A stretch of 64,000 bases of DNA from Rhabdornis inornatus (GCA_013397075.1 VWZS01002869.1:868001-932000); one strand, 5' to 3'. Positions 9,623 through 22,027 are shown, numbered from the stretch's first letter. Numbers and translations are program-made. The notes: generated by a model from the sequence alone, not told the origin.

Positions 9623-12600
9623 GGCAGGGCTGGGGCAGGGTAGGTCCTGCAAGAGTGACCTGTGAAAGAGAAGGTCAGGGACTGCCCTGTGCTGGTCACA
9701 GCCACGTCAACAGCTGACAAAACAGACCCACCACCTACCATAACTATTCATCTTATTTCGTGATACTGGGATCAGAGATTATAAGTTAATATAAATCAGC
9801 AATAATTTCCCAGTTATGACAGGTTTTGCTCATGATGAGGTGGCAAAGGCTCTCCTTTAGCGTGTTCATCTGCACCTTGGAGGATGTTCAGCTTCTGTGC
9901 TTGCAGAATTGTATGAACAAGTGAGATGAGAAGAAAACTTTTTTCCAAGGCTTTGATGGATGGCATTAGGTTATGGAGTCAGAGCACCAAATTACTGTTA
10001 AAAGTGCCATCCATTTCTGAATTAATTTCGATACTCTTGTACGTTTCTTCATATAAATTACATACTTTTGGATAGTAAGAAATACAGTAACCAGCCTGTG
10101 GAACAGTGGCACAGGAATTTACTGTGCAGTTACATGAAAGCTACTGAGGATATCAATTCCTCAGGCTTCAGGGCACAGAGTGAATCTCCATTTAAGATCC
10201 ATAAGGAACCACAGGGACCCATAACCTTCCACATAACATGTCGTACACAAAATTTTCCACTCAGCTACAGTTCTCCACAGCTGGTCTTTCAATTTTATCC
10301 TTTCAAGACAACTTGAAAAATATGAATTCAGTATAATGAAAGCCCAAAGCTCTCCACCTCCTGGTTTAACATTTCTATCAAATAACAAGCACTGTGTTCC
10401 TTTCCACGTGTTTTTTCCATAAGTCTTCCACTTCTACGTTTCCTCTGTGCCATTTTTGAAGCTTTATTTTCCACAAACTTTCTTTTCCAATGTATTTGGG
10501 TAGAGAGGCTGGAGATTAAACTCCCCGCCTCTCCCAAGCATTTTAAACATTGTTCTGACTGGTACTAAGCACAGCACCAGCATTTTCAGGCTACTATCAC
10601 AATGATTTCCAGATCTCTTTTCTGAGTGCTAATGGATAATTTACAGCCCATCACTGTGTTAGCAGCAATATTTTTATCCCCTTTACACTACTTTGAATTT
10701 ATTGCTACAATTTTATTTCTTGCATTATTGCGCAGCCACTGAGTATCATGAGATTCTTCAGTAATTCTTTGGTTTTAATTTAATGCTTTAATTATTTGAT
10801 ACTGCAAAATTATGACTTTTTTATGACTATGTCATTTTTCCAGATTTAGAAATATGTTGAATAGTATCTATTCAATGAGATTCCAGTTAGATCCCAACCA
10901 TAATTTCCTGCCAGATTTGCGGTAACCTCCACCCAACAAAGAAATATCATGTTAACTCCATACACTGTCTCACTGCCAAATTGAGTTTACTAACAAAATT
11001 TAGCTCTACATTACCCTACCTGATGAAATAACAATGCTATCTTCAACATCCCAAAGCCTCAAAGAAATTAATAACTGGAAAAATGGAAATCAGAATGTCT
11101 AAAAGATGAGGGAAAACAAGGGATGACTGTATTGCAGGGATTCCCATGACTCCTCAAAGCTCTTCAGCTGATCCTCCTGCTTTCTCCAAAGGCTTTCTCA
11201 AACAGGAGTTTCTACTCCAGACACTCCAGGTTTGTACTGCAGGTACTCCAGACAGCACCTATGTAAACAACTGGGTACTGCTTTGAGAAAGTGTCAATCT
11301 TCATGCTGAAATACTTGGGTTTAACTGGAATGCCATGACTAGCATCTAACCCACCAGCAAGAGCAGTAACTTTCCTATACTCCTACTCGCACAATCCTAG
11401 TGTGTCTTTTCATATGCTGATTCAACTCACTAGCCAGAAAGAGGTTTAATTTATTTCACTAGCCTAGTTTCTTTGCAAGCTATTGCGTTTAACTGTTGGG
11501 CAAAGGAGTATGGTGAACATCAGAGACACTGAGTAGGAGCACAGCCTCTCCTTCCTTTGATATGAATTCTTCCTGTCCCACATAGCCCCAAACCATCAGG
11601 GCAGGGGATAGAGCAGAGCAAGTTGCAAGAGCAAGGCTCTCTTTGCCCCCTCCCATGACATACTGGAATCTACCTCCAACTCAAGAGACAAATATACTCA
11701 CTCAAAACCAAGTTTCCTTTTTAAACTGAATCTTCACTGGACTACCAGAAAATAAATGAGAAATGTTTTTTAAATCATATTAATAAATGTCAAGATCCTA
11801 TCTAGAATTACTACATCAAATTAGTCATCCCCAAATTATCATTATTCCTCTAGGAAATACTAAGATTAATTGCCTGTAAATTCCCAAAGACACAGAATAC
11901 TAATAATATCACTACTAATGTGCATTTACTTTAATTAATCTGTAAACAAGCTGCTGGTCTTGAGACTGAAATGTCCACTCAGTGTTCCAGGGAAAGTCTT
12001 ACAAGGTATTGTGATCAGAATATTATTTTTCTATAAATATTATAACAATTCTCGGCCATTACTTAGTGCCTAAGATCTGGGCATTTCAAAGTGAATTTAT
12101 ACTCATCATATAATCTGATCATAGTAGGAGTTAGATGGAGGCAAAGTTTAGAGTGATTAAGGCTGCTAGAAGTACTTTTTTCACTTGAGTGAATGCATTC
12201 AACATCTAATTCCTCTCCAGAAGCATCACCTGATGCTTATCAGCTAAAACCACAGTATCAGATACCCCAACCCCAACTAAATCACATTCTTATCAGGTGG
12301 GACAGACAAATCTGCTCAAAACCTGAGTGACTGTGCTCCAACTTTCTAAGCAGCTGTCCAAGCATTAGCTGCCTTCTGCTACTCCATGATATTGTGTTAG
12401 TCACATTCAGTGGCTGATGCTGCTCCAAGGTATGCGAGTTAAGTAATCACTAATTCATCCTGCTCTCAGCAACCAGGCTCTGGCACAGCTAAATCTCCCA
12501 GAAACGTGCAGTCAATTGTTATTAGATTATTAGTAGAGCCTCCCTGACCTTTGCTGTCTCGAAATTAAGCTGCTCAGGGACTGAAATAAGCATCTCATTT

Positions 12601-12782
12601 AGGTGCACAGTAGTAATTTCATCTTAAAGTATAATGCCTGTAAGCCATTTATATTTTCTAAGATATCTGAGACCATTACTTAGTAGCTGACATTTCCAAA
12701 TTACACACTTCCTGAACTATTCCATATGGGGTAAAATGCCATCTAATTCAGATTTTCATGCTCTTAGCTACATGGAACTTAC

Positions 12783-12859
12783 CTTCCTTAATGTTACAAA
12801 ACTTTGTGCACATCTTATTCAATCCACCTTGTAGGGAGTTAAGTGTTTCCTTCAAATGC
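12783..12859 (-). other. candidate coding exon, minus strand (unidentified)
   Basis: On the minus strand the sequence runs from an acceptor-like tag (12862-12860) to a strong donor, gaag|gtaagt (donor GT at 12782-12781). The 77-bp segment has one spare base, 25 open codons and one spare base. The peptide is helical in character and includes LKETLNSLQGGLNKM and CTKFCNIKE. The frame stays open for about 19 codons upstream and 9 or more downstream, so the exon limits are not forced by stops. The pyrimidine tract before the acceptor is weak. I do not recognise the protein, and chance is a serious alternative. Confidence 0.2.
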
Positions 12860-13594
12860 CTACAACAACTATTTTTTCCACAACAGGCAGTAGTGTTCAA
12901 AATAAAAATGATTTAACTGCTGAAGCACATTAAGTTGTCTCTCATCTGTGCATATGCAGATTTGCTGGAAGTAGAAATTGTTTACTCTTTTTCTACAGCC
13001 TTTAAATTCGTAGTAGGCAGCTTTTAGCACCCCACTGCATCTGATCATCAGGGTTTTAGGACTCATTTAATCTGGAGATAACACTTGGTTGCCTATATTG
13101 TGTTCGCCTATGTAAGTAAAAAAGTTAGAGAAGCAGAGTTTGACATTTACCTAATTTCTACCAAATATCTACGGAAATAGTGTAAAAAAATTTCCTGAAT
13201 CCCTGCAATAGACATTAGGCACTGTATGAAGGGAAAATAATTGCCTGCTTCATCTATAAAATGACAAAATATTATCACACCACATTAATATAAGACTTGG
13301 CTTATGGCCTATACCTCCTTGAATTATACCATCATTTTGTGTTTTCATTTTGTGTTGCCAACACTGTTATATGAGAATCTTTAAAATAAAAAGAGGAGTC
13401 TGAGGAATGATGCAACATCTCAGGAAGGCCACCATTATCCAGTTGTGAAATCTCTTTTAGGGATCTGAAGCAGTAAGTTGTTAAGAGAACTCTACTAGAA
13501 ACAGACTTTGTTCCTCATTTCTCTCGCAGAGATGAAGAAGGACATGGAGTCTGTTTTCCTGATGTTTTCTAATGACTGCTTCATTCTTTGGCAG

Positions 13595-13664
13595 GTATGG
13601 TCAACAACTGAACTTCACTGATACTGGAGAGACCACAACAGCCTCCTTTACCTCTTATCATGAG
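13595..13664 (+). other. candidate coding exon A, plus strand (unidentified)
   Basis: A good acceptor precedes it: a branch-like ctaatga about 25 bases upstream, a pyrimidine-rich tract and ggcag ending at 13594. It ends at gag|gtatga, a consensus donor. The 70-bp segment has one spare base and then 23 open codons. Only this frame is open; the other two have early stops. The peptide contains GQQLNFTDTGETTTASF. It is more GC-rich than its surroundings. Its end phase (0) matches the start phase of the next candidate 174 bases downstream. The segment also begins with gtatgg straight after cag, so the acceptor could act as a recursive splice site. The family is not recognised. Confidence 0.28.
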
Positions 13665-13838
13665 GTATGATGCTGGTAACTCATAACATGTAAACAGACT
13701 GTGCACTGCTCGACCAGAAGATGACAGTAACATGACCAAGCTCAGTTTTGGACAAATACTTAGATCTTAAAGTCCTTCAACAGAAACAGCTAGGGGTGAA
13801 AGAGTAAAGAAAAATACAAATATTTTTGTTTTTTATAG

Positions 13839-13889
13839 GAGATCAAAACAGAAACCTACACAGCTGCTATTCCAAAGAACATAAGGAAG
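13839..13889 (+). other. candidate coding exon B, plus strand (unidentified)
   Basis: A T-rich acceptor (tatttttgttttttatag, ending 13838) and a strong donor (aag|gtaaga, GT at 13890-13891) enclose exactly 51 bases. In phase 0 they read EIKTETYTAAIPKNIRK. A second frame is also open. The phase fits candidate exon A, and the intron between them would be 174 bases and has an in-frame stop at its second codon. Two short neighbouring exons with matching phases are more persuasive than one, but neither peptide belongs to a family I can name. Confidence 0.28.
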
Positions 13890-15069
13890 GTAAGAGGAGA
13901 ATATCTGTAGCTGCTGCATAACTGGCTTCCCTCTCCCAGAAACAACCATGATAACAATTAAAATAAGCCTCATCTGCCTTGCTCCCTCCTCCTACACATC
14001 CCAGGAAGAGATTTGATGGGGTAGCATGGACAGCAATACAGTTTTAAAGCCTGGACTTACATGAACCAGGACCATCTCATCCAGACTTCAACCAGAAGAG
14101 GAATTGCACCCACTTGCAACAATCTCTGACATGCAAATGCAGCATCTCATTGTTCATATTAGCAAGATCAGAAAGTAATTTGCCTGGTAGTCGAGGCTGA
14201 AAGAGAAGAAACTGCTTTTCTGCTCTCATAATGAACCGCTCAGCAACCCCAAGACTTGTATGTAACCGGCAAGGGTAGATGGCCACAGGTTTCAAGGGAT
14301 ATGAAACTTGGCAGAAGGCCAACAGGCATGTGGTCCATCCAAGGCCAGACTGCAGGAAGAAAAAATAAAATCAGTAGGATTAGTGGACCTGGGCTTTGGA
14401 AGAACAGTACGAGATTAAAATCAGACCATCTTTGCCTGACACACTCCCTAATTGAGATTTAGATGTATGCACAACAGGTGTGTAGTTAAATATACATGAA
14501 TTAATAAAGATGCTGTGTGCCATTCGAAGTGGCACCACAGCATCTGTCCCACCTCCTGCCTGAGGCTTAAGAGTGACCTAGAACCATTAGACACACTAGA
14601 GGTGGGGAGGAATACTCAGCTCTACAGTTTGCTTGGCAGACATTTCCAAGTATCTCTCTTGTTGATAAACCAGTAAAATGTAATTGATGTAAGTAATTAA
14701 CTATTTCTCCCTGGCGTCTCTGCAGTGTAACTGTAATGCAGAGATGGCAGCAAACAGATGCCATAGGAACCAACAAATGCTGGGGCTTAAATAAGTGTTC
14801 AGTACTATTCTCATACTCAACTACAGTCTAACATAGAAATCTATGAACTGCCCATGCTCAAAAGGACAACTCTTATAAATGCATTCCCAAGACCAAGACA
14901 GAGAGTTTGTGAAGCCTGCAAGCACAGTGAGGCCAATGAAGTAGGAAGACATTTCCCTGTAGCCTAGAGATCGCGTCTTTATGGTCACTAAACCAACAGT
15001 ATTGAACCAAATCTACCCTAGTGCTCTAACAGAAAAAAATAATCAGAAACCAAAACAGAAACTTTACCT

Positions 15070-15135
15070 AGAATAGAATCATAACACTATTTAGGTTGGG
15101 AAAAACCTTTAAGATTGAATCCAACTGCAATGATC
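15070..15135 (-). mobile_element. CR1 LINE 3' tail, antisense
   Basis: The plus strand shows the reverse complement of a CR1 3' end: 'agaatagaatcataacacta', 'tttaggttgggaaaaacctt' and 'taagattgaatccaactgca'. This corresponds to the usual tail region before the terminal octamers. Only the last 60-70 bases of the element are recognisable, and the upstream part is missing or too decayed. Confidence 0.7.
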
Positions 15136-17279
15136 CTGCACAAAACCAAGAAGTGTCCACAGCCATCTTGAAAGGTAATCAAATCATGCCAAAACTGCAA
15201 TTCTTTTGGATCCTCCCTTCAAATTTATACCACTTTTACTTGTATCCATCAGGGGCAAATATATGGCCTGTAAGCATCGAATAAAGAAGGGTTTAATCCA
15301 AATTTTCATCACAGTTCAATGAAGCATTTATTGAACAGCAGTTGTTACTAGCTTTTGATATTGGGAATCCTACAAGTCAGTGTCCAGCCTAAGGTATGGA
15401 TTCTATTTTCTGAAAAAATATAATGAACAAGTAAGGTGTGTGTCACAAAACAGTAAGATAAGCCTATGTGTTAGCTTTTAACCTCCATGCTTTGCATTAA
15501 TTAGTTAACACCATGACTTGAGATTGTTCTTCCAATGAGAACCTAAAAAAAAGAGTATGAACTACCATTTGCAGAATTAAACCTTTCTGATTAGAAATAT
15601 CATAGCTACTTTTGTATATATGCTGCATTCAGACTATGTAAGAACCAAGTGATGACTGTGTACACATTATGCTTCTCAGAAAGCTTTCAGAGATGTTGTC
15701 CCTCAAAAATAAAAGTACTCTCATTAGCTTCCATCCTTAGATCACCTACCCAGAGAAAAAGAAAATGTTTCATTCATAGCAGAGAAGATTTTCTTTCCTG
15801 TTCTTCCTGTCCTGCAGAAGGACAGGGAAAGAGAGGATTTTTACCAGCTTGAGCCAGAGAAACTTTATTTATCCTGTTGATAAGTTTAGCATGGTAAAAC
15901 TATTATCACTGAAGTGACTGTAATATCATTGCATCATCATATTCTGAACCAGCTAGTCGTAAGAACATGACAGGGCTTCATATGCACTGACAGTATTGCA
16001 GACAAGCAAAATTTAAATATGCATGAGGTGAATCAAGCACTCATTTACACGATCACTTGGAAACAACGATCAGTGACACAGATTTCTTGCAGTTTTGGGG
16101 TTTCTAAAATTTGAATAAGTTAGATAAAACTTCATATAAAAATATAGGTACTCTTCTCCTGCATTAATTTTGAAGGTTGGAAAGGATAAGAAAAATTAGC
16201 ATTGGTAATCACATGCAAACAGATCTGACATAATTTTATTTGAACAAAAAATAGATTATTCAAAATAGCACAAACAGCAGGTCTGAGATGGATTAGCGGT
16301 AAGTAATCCTCCCAATATTTCCTCCTAACAGCTGATTACATTGTTTGCAAAACTGCAGGAAAGTTGTCCTCTATTTTTCTAAGAAACACTCGTAATTTAG
16401 TTTGTAACCATCTTAGCAGACTGGGCATCTCACTGCCCCCATTAGAGCTGTCACTAACATCTTACAGGAAGGTTTTTGGCACTTTTTATTCCTTCTGCTG
16501 AAGGGACCACCACCTTCAGCTGCTGTGACATTAGAGATGGGCCTGTATTACCCAGCCACACAAAAAATTAAGGAAAGAGTTTCCATAATTTATGACTACA
16601 GAATGTATTATGATTGGAAGATACCTACAGAGCTACAGTGGGGTTATTCTGAGTTGCTTTCTTGGTGAATTTAGTCATTTCAGGATTTGGTTTGATGGAG
16701 GAAAAGCTCAACAGTCTGCATGTGTTCACAGCTGTACTGATTCAACAAAACACTAGCAGTGGTTTATTTTATGCTAATATCAATTTTTTAATCCATAGCA
16801 TAGCTACAGACCTTCAACATTGGGGTCCTGTGAGTGCCATAAAAGCCTCCAGCAAATGGTGTTGCCTTTGTAATTTTTTTCCTCAAAAAGCAGTGTAGTT
16901 TGTAAAGACAGGTAAGATACTAAGGTGCAACCTTTTCCGTGATTAAATGCCTCTTCACGAGTCCAATAACCAACTGCAACAATTTTCTGTTAGGTTTGCT
17001 CAATCTCTTGTGGTGCAGGTGTAACAGCAGTTCTCATTCCATAAGTCTATGTTATTTATCACTGCTATCCTTTGTTCCTAAAAGATCTGAAAAGATGAGG
17101 GATTTCTGCAATCTCATTGGTACAACCTGTGATACACACTTCAGAATGGAGAAAGAAAATTATTTATCATTTTTGCCTTTTTCCCCTAAATCAACATTAA
17201 GATTTTTCTCTCTCTTTCTAGTCATAGGCCTGTAACACAGTACTAATTTCTCTTGATCTGAATGTTTTTTAGAATAAAA
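15136..17279. other. non-coding stretch
   Basis: No gene or clear repeat is seen. Open frames are under 100 codons. At 16890-16910 an acceptor-like T-rich tract is followed 21 bases later by cag|gtaaga, but one of the three frames has a stop and the piece is too short to judge. Confidence 0.65.
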
Positions 17280-18250
17280 ACCTCACTGCTTCCCTCCATT
17301 TCCTAGCTATAGATACTTTCCTTGGTGCCCTTTTCCATACTCTTTCTAAAGGAACTCCCAATTTTCTGTCTATTTCTTCCTCCCAGACAATTTCAAATAC
17401 AGTTTCCCTCAGTTCTGGGAAATTAGCCCTTTTGATATAAGCTTGTGATTGGACTTGTGCTCTATTTTCCTACACTAAATATAATCAGATCAGAATTACT
17501 GGTCCCTAGGCAACCATCAGCTTCTAATCCAGTGGTTATTTCATCTTTATCCATCAAAATGAAACCCAGAATTGACTTCTCATATATTCAATGCAATACC
17601 TTTTTGCTTTAGCAAATTATCCTCTATTTTCTAGAAACAATAGCTTGTTTTATGTCCAACTGCACAGATCTTCCACTAAATGTCTCTTAAATTGAAGTTC
17701 CTCCATAACACCAGCATTTTATTAACTGTGAATTACAGGGGTACTTAAAGCAACTTTTCTCTAGTATCATTTGATGCTTGGTACAGATCCCTCTGGCAGC
17801 ATATCGATCCACACACATTCAACACCTCATGGTTACTTTCTCAGTAACACTCAGAAAGGTAATGAAGTCCTTAAAAAACAGAGTGATACCTGACCTGTTA
17901 TTCTCTCCATCTTTCCTACAGTGACTCTAATTCAGTTCAAATGATAACTTGATGGTTATATAAAACTTCTTATCACACCTTCTGCTTCTTAAGATAGCCA
18001 CCATCATTGAACAAGGAACTGAAAGTTATATTCTCCATATTATTTGGAGCTTCACTGTAACTTTCTTAGATGCAACAAGTTGCAGTCTGTATGTATTTGC
18101 CTTCCTTACCAGCTTCATATAAAAACAGTAACTGAAAACTCTCCTGGCTATTTGTATGAACTTTTCGATTAAGGTCATTTATCTTTTTCCTGCAAGTGGC
18201 ATATCACCTTGTTTCTGTGGCTTTTCTGACTATAGATGCAACATAGATTT
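17280..18250. repeat. possible ancient interspersed repeat (family not named)
   Basis: The order of phrases resembles a very old repeat seen across reptile and bird genomes: 'ctgggaaattagccctttt', 'cagaattactggtccctagg', 'caaattatcctctattttct', 'ctccataacaccagcatttt', 'cagatccctctggcagcata' and 'tctttcctacagtgactcta'. I judge this from memory of similar text and cannot name the family or its strand. The region has no coding frame of note (98 codons at most, at its left margin). Confidence 0.4.
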
Positions 18251-18379
18251 CCACAAAAATGGACTTTCAGCTTTACCTCCCCAGGAGTACCTCCTGCTTA
18301 ACCTCCAGAACTTTCTGGAGTAACAAAAGAGGGAATGCATAAAGGCTCCCAAACAAAATCTTAAACTCACAGGATGATT

Positions 18380-18448
18380 TTGGTCTTTTTGTTGTTGTTG
18401 TTGGTTTGGGTTTTTTGGGGTGTTTTTGTTTGCTTTTTTTTTTTATAT
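18380..18448. repeat. G/T-rich low-complexity tract
   Basis: The plus strand runs through (gtt)n, then ggtttgggttttttggggtg, and ends in a T run of about 11. It is purine-rich on the other strand. Only two G-runs of three or more occur, so it does not form a full G-quadruplex motif. Confidence 0.85.
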
Positions 18449-19577
18449 AAAGCATACATTTGTCTTCCTAGGACAATCCCTTTGGGAACTATTAAGAATA
18501 TGTTTGGTGCATACTTTTGACTTCGTTAAGCATCAGTGACAAAAGATCAGCAAATACTCAAACAAATATTTGATTTTCGTAAATCAAATAGGTCATGCTC
18601 ATTCAAAAAGAGAGATAGCTCAAAATCAAGTCATAATACAGATGTTCATTAAAAGGCATGGGTTTTCTGATAAATCAGTCTTCCCCTATATTTAAACTGA
18701 ATGTTCATATGCAAACAAATAAATCCATCCTTCTATACAAAACTGTGTTACATGATTTTATTTAAAAATTAAACTTAAATATTGCCCAGTATCAACTGTT
18801 TTGTAATCCTAATTCTTATAAACTAGCATTACGGAATTTTTAAACGTTCAAAATACAGTTGTCCCCAGTTTTAATAAGAAAATATCTAGCTTGATTCTCA
18901 GCTTTTATCTCCTTGACTTTGGTGTTCTCTGAAAGGAAGTTGGCTATTGTCCATCTTAACTCATGTAACATTTTGTTGCTTACGTTTAATGTAATTGCAA
19001 ACATGATGTGCATTCATAATTAAGCCCGAAGGGTAAGCCGAGAGCCTGAGACATGCTGGAAAAAGCTAAAATCAGAGTGGCTAATTAATCTCTTCAAGAG
19101 CAAAAGTGGGAAAATATACTACTAATGAAAATAAACCAATAAAAATATCTATTATAGTGCAAACATGCTGTGACACCATTGCCCATGACATTGAAAAGTA
19201 TATAGCCACTTTACTAATGAAATTAAATTATACTGGTTATAACAGACATGAGTCTGCACAGCCTGCTTAATGAGTCTAAATCTAATCAGAGGAACCTGTA
19301 ATAGTCTGGTCCTGTCTGGACAGACCTGAAAAGCTGGAAGGCTTTCACTGCTGCACAGCAATAAATCTTCAAAACCTTGCAACACCACTTCTGGTACTTG
19401 CTCCTTCCTCTTCCTTCACCCAAACTGCTGCAAATGTAGTATCGAACATCACCCCAGGAAGCCTTTCCAAAAAATCCCCAAACACTTCAATAACTGTGGA
19501 TACATCTCCCAGACCTTCTTTGGCACTATGACCTGGTCACAGACAAATTATATATAGCAGTCTTGACAGCTCTGGGC
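18449..19577. other. non-coding stretch with a TAAT-rich segment
   Basis: No gene is seen. The segment 18960-19110 (for example taatgtaattgc, cataattaagc and ggctaattaatc) is free of recognisable repeats and rich in homeodomain-type core motifs. It has the texture of a conserved non-coding element, though this cannot be tested without other genomes. Confidence 0.5.
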
Positions 19578-20380
19578 TGTGAGAAGGGGGAACTAAGATA
19601 GAGTATGTGTATGACTGATTGAAGGGGAGTAAGTGTTAACCTGGAAATTACAGCATCCCAAAATTAACATAAAGAAATAACCCTAAAGACCAATGCTCAA
19701 AACTAGCACGAGGAAATAACCAAAAGGGAAGAAAATGGGACTTGAGACAAAATCATTCAAAGCAGTGCAAGATTCAGAGACTTATATAATGGTCAGGCCA
19801 AAAGACTGGTGATATCTCCTGGCACGGTGGAGCAATTTTGTTGGAGGGAAGATCCTTGAAAGACCTGGAAGAACATCAGCCAACAAGACTGACAACTGTG
19901 CAGAAGCACTGAAGCCCTTTTCCTCATCACTGGACCTGAGACAGAACTCCAGGTTGGTCCCTGACCAGGACCATGTCAGAAAAACTCCATCCTGCCAGTA
20001 GTTGAAGCCCAGCCCAAGTAGCCTCCATCAGCCAGGGATGGAAGAGCAGGGGCAAGGCCCCTCTGGATAGCCACAGCATGGGCAGCAGAGTAGGCAACTG
20101 GAACAGGTCTTAGGTAGTGCTATAATCTGCTCATGCTTTACGTAGCGTTCTCTTCAGTTTTACTGCTTTGCTAACCTCGGGGACTTTAACCAGCTAATAA
20201 AGTGAGTGTTTCAATTAAGCAAGGGTTTGTCTGTTTGTGTGGCACTGCCACACTGATCGATTGGCTGTCACCACTCCGACGAGACAAAGCTCAGTGTGCT
20301 GTAGGGGCAGGAGGTACCCAAAGCTGCAGGTACCCAAAGCTGCAGGTACTCCCTGCCCCCATGAAAAATTGGGAGAGCAC
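19578..20380 (+). mobile_element. LTR-like block, probably a solo retroviral LTR
   Basis: The block is more GC-rich than its flanks and has LTR-like parts in the right order: a TATA-type box (cttatataatgg, about 19780), a transcribed-looking segment, and a polyadenylation signal (ctaataaagtg, about 20193) followed by a T/G-rich downstream element. It also contains a short palindrome (tgtggca-c-tgccaca, 20238-20252). No gag, pol or env sequence adjoins it. I could not fix the TG...CA termini or a target-site duplication, so the boundaries are approximate and the family is not named. Confidence 0.5.
20313..20344. repeat. 16-bp tandem repeat, two perfect copies
   Basis: The unit ggtacccaaagctgca occurs at 20313-20328 and 20329-20344, and a third partial copy (ggtact) follows. 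It sits in the 3' part of the LTR-like block. Confidence 0.92.
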
Positions 20381-21913
20381 ACAGGCAGTGTGAGGCTGCC
20401 CCTTTAGTGCATAAATATCCACATTACTAACTCAGTAGAAAGCAACTTAAACACTTCTCAGTAAATCTCCCCCCACTGCCCAGAAGACCATAGTATCAAC
20501 TGTGTACTTATTTTACAAAGACAATGTGATGCTTGCACAGATGACCATGGCCACTCTTGGAATATAGCATGTTATGCCTTGTTTCCTTCTCACAGAACAT
20601 AGATAACCAAGAGAAACTGCTAACAGGCACCAACAATCATGAATAATAAAAAAGGAGACCAAGACAAAACTACACATCTTTGTATCTGGCTGACTGAATG
20701 AAAAAAAATTAAAAACACCCACAGCCCCATAGAAGAAAATCCTTAGATTTCTCACAGGGCAATGGGTGAGTAATTACCAGGAAGGCATTACCAAGCTGAA
20801 GAATACTAGAATGGTAGCAACTCCAGGAGAAAAAAACATCTTCAATATTTGGTATCCCAGAGGATACAGAACAAACTGGAATAGCTTATGGTATTATGAA
20901 CTTATAAATCCACTGTAGTAAAAATATCAAAAGAAATCCTGCCCTTATGAATTATGAAAAAAATCATATTTTAGTGCAATGGTATAAGCACAATGAGCAT
21001 TATACTGGATTTTACTGGCCATTCTCATCCATATGTAAAGGAAAACAAAAATGGAAGTAGATTATTTTGATGGGGGACAGATGCTGAGGAAGAATCTAAT
21101 AAAAGTGCAATACGCAGAGGAAAGACTTGACAGCAACTGGTATCAGTCTATCCAGGGAATAATAGGAGAAGAGACGGTAATAAGTGCACAAAGTCCCTTT
21201 TCCCATAACATGTTTCATCTTTTTCCCACTTCTATAGCTCGAGGTCTACAAAATCTACCATTTTACAGCAAATACAAAGGACTTAAGAGGTGTTCTGAGA
21301 CCGAAACTAGAAACTGGAAATCTGAAAACAAGACCAACCCTCACACAAGAGCACAACCTTTTATATTGTGAAAACTATGAACTCCAAGAAGCACTGGAGC
21401 TGAATAAGACAGTCTGAATTAATGAAACACTGCCCAAAATAGACAAAATAAAATAAAGCTAAAACTACCAGACATAGCAAACAAGCAGCAAAAGGGCTGA
21501 TTACATGGGAACTACATTAACTTAAATACTAAGTTGCCTTAAAACCAGCATGAAAGGTGACAGAATTATGTCCTCGCATACTAAACCTTGCTTGTGCAAG
21601 CATTAAATCCAGAACAATCCACCAGTGAGCAGGAATACTAACCTTTATATTTTGATAATAGAGTGAAAAGTCTCATCCTACACATATGATCACAGATTAT
21701 TTTAACATTATAAATTTTACATGATTTTCATATAACATGGAAAATCAGACCCTGATAATGCCTCTTTTGAAAAAATTAAACACCCCAAACAAAACATATA
21801 AAAAGGAAAAAGGAATTGTTGATACCTTAAATCACATAGTTTCAGCAAGACTACAGAAAAACATGGAAGGTACTATCAAACCTGCAGTTCATTGTTCAGT
21901 CTGTAGTCTCCAG

Positions 21914-22027
21914 TCTGCGCCTGCTTACCATAGTAAAAATCAACAGACATCTCATCTTAAGAATTTTATAACAAAAACAAATGCAAGAGGACTGCATGAA
22001 TACAAATGTAAAAGGGCAATCAGAAAG
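21914..22027 (+). other. candidate coding exon, plus strand (unidentified)
   Basis: It is preceded by a pyrimidine-rich stretch ending in ctccag (21913) and followed by a near-perfect donor, aag|gtaagt (GT at 22028-22029). The 114 bases are exactly 38 codons, open in phase 0, and encode a basic peptide that includes KNFITKTNARGLHEYKCK. The open frame in fact starts upstream (ATG at 21737), so the acceptor is not the only possible left end. Alternatives are a non-coding RNA exon or chance. No family is recognised. Confidence 0.2.

Larger units (their letters stand above)
9001..15069. other. non-coding stretch with candidate exons
   Basis: The stretch is mostly unique AT-rich DNA with no recognised gene. 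Distinct items are a pair of hairpins (9547-9622), one minus-strand exon-like segment (12783-12859) and two plus-strand exon-like segments (13595-13889). The sequence around 12480-12640 is rich in TAAT-type motifs and low in repeats, as conserved non-coding elements often are, but conservation cannot be judged from one sequence. Confidence 0.55.
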
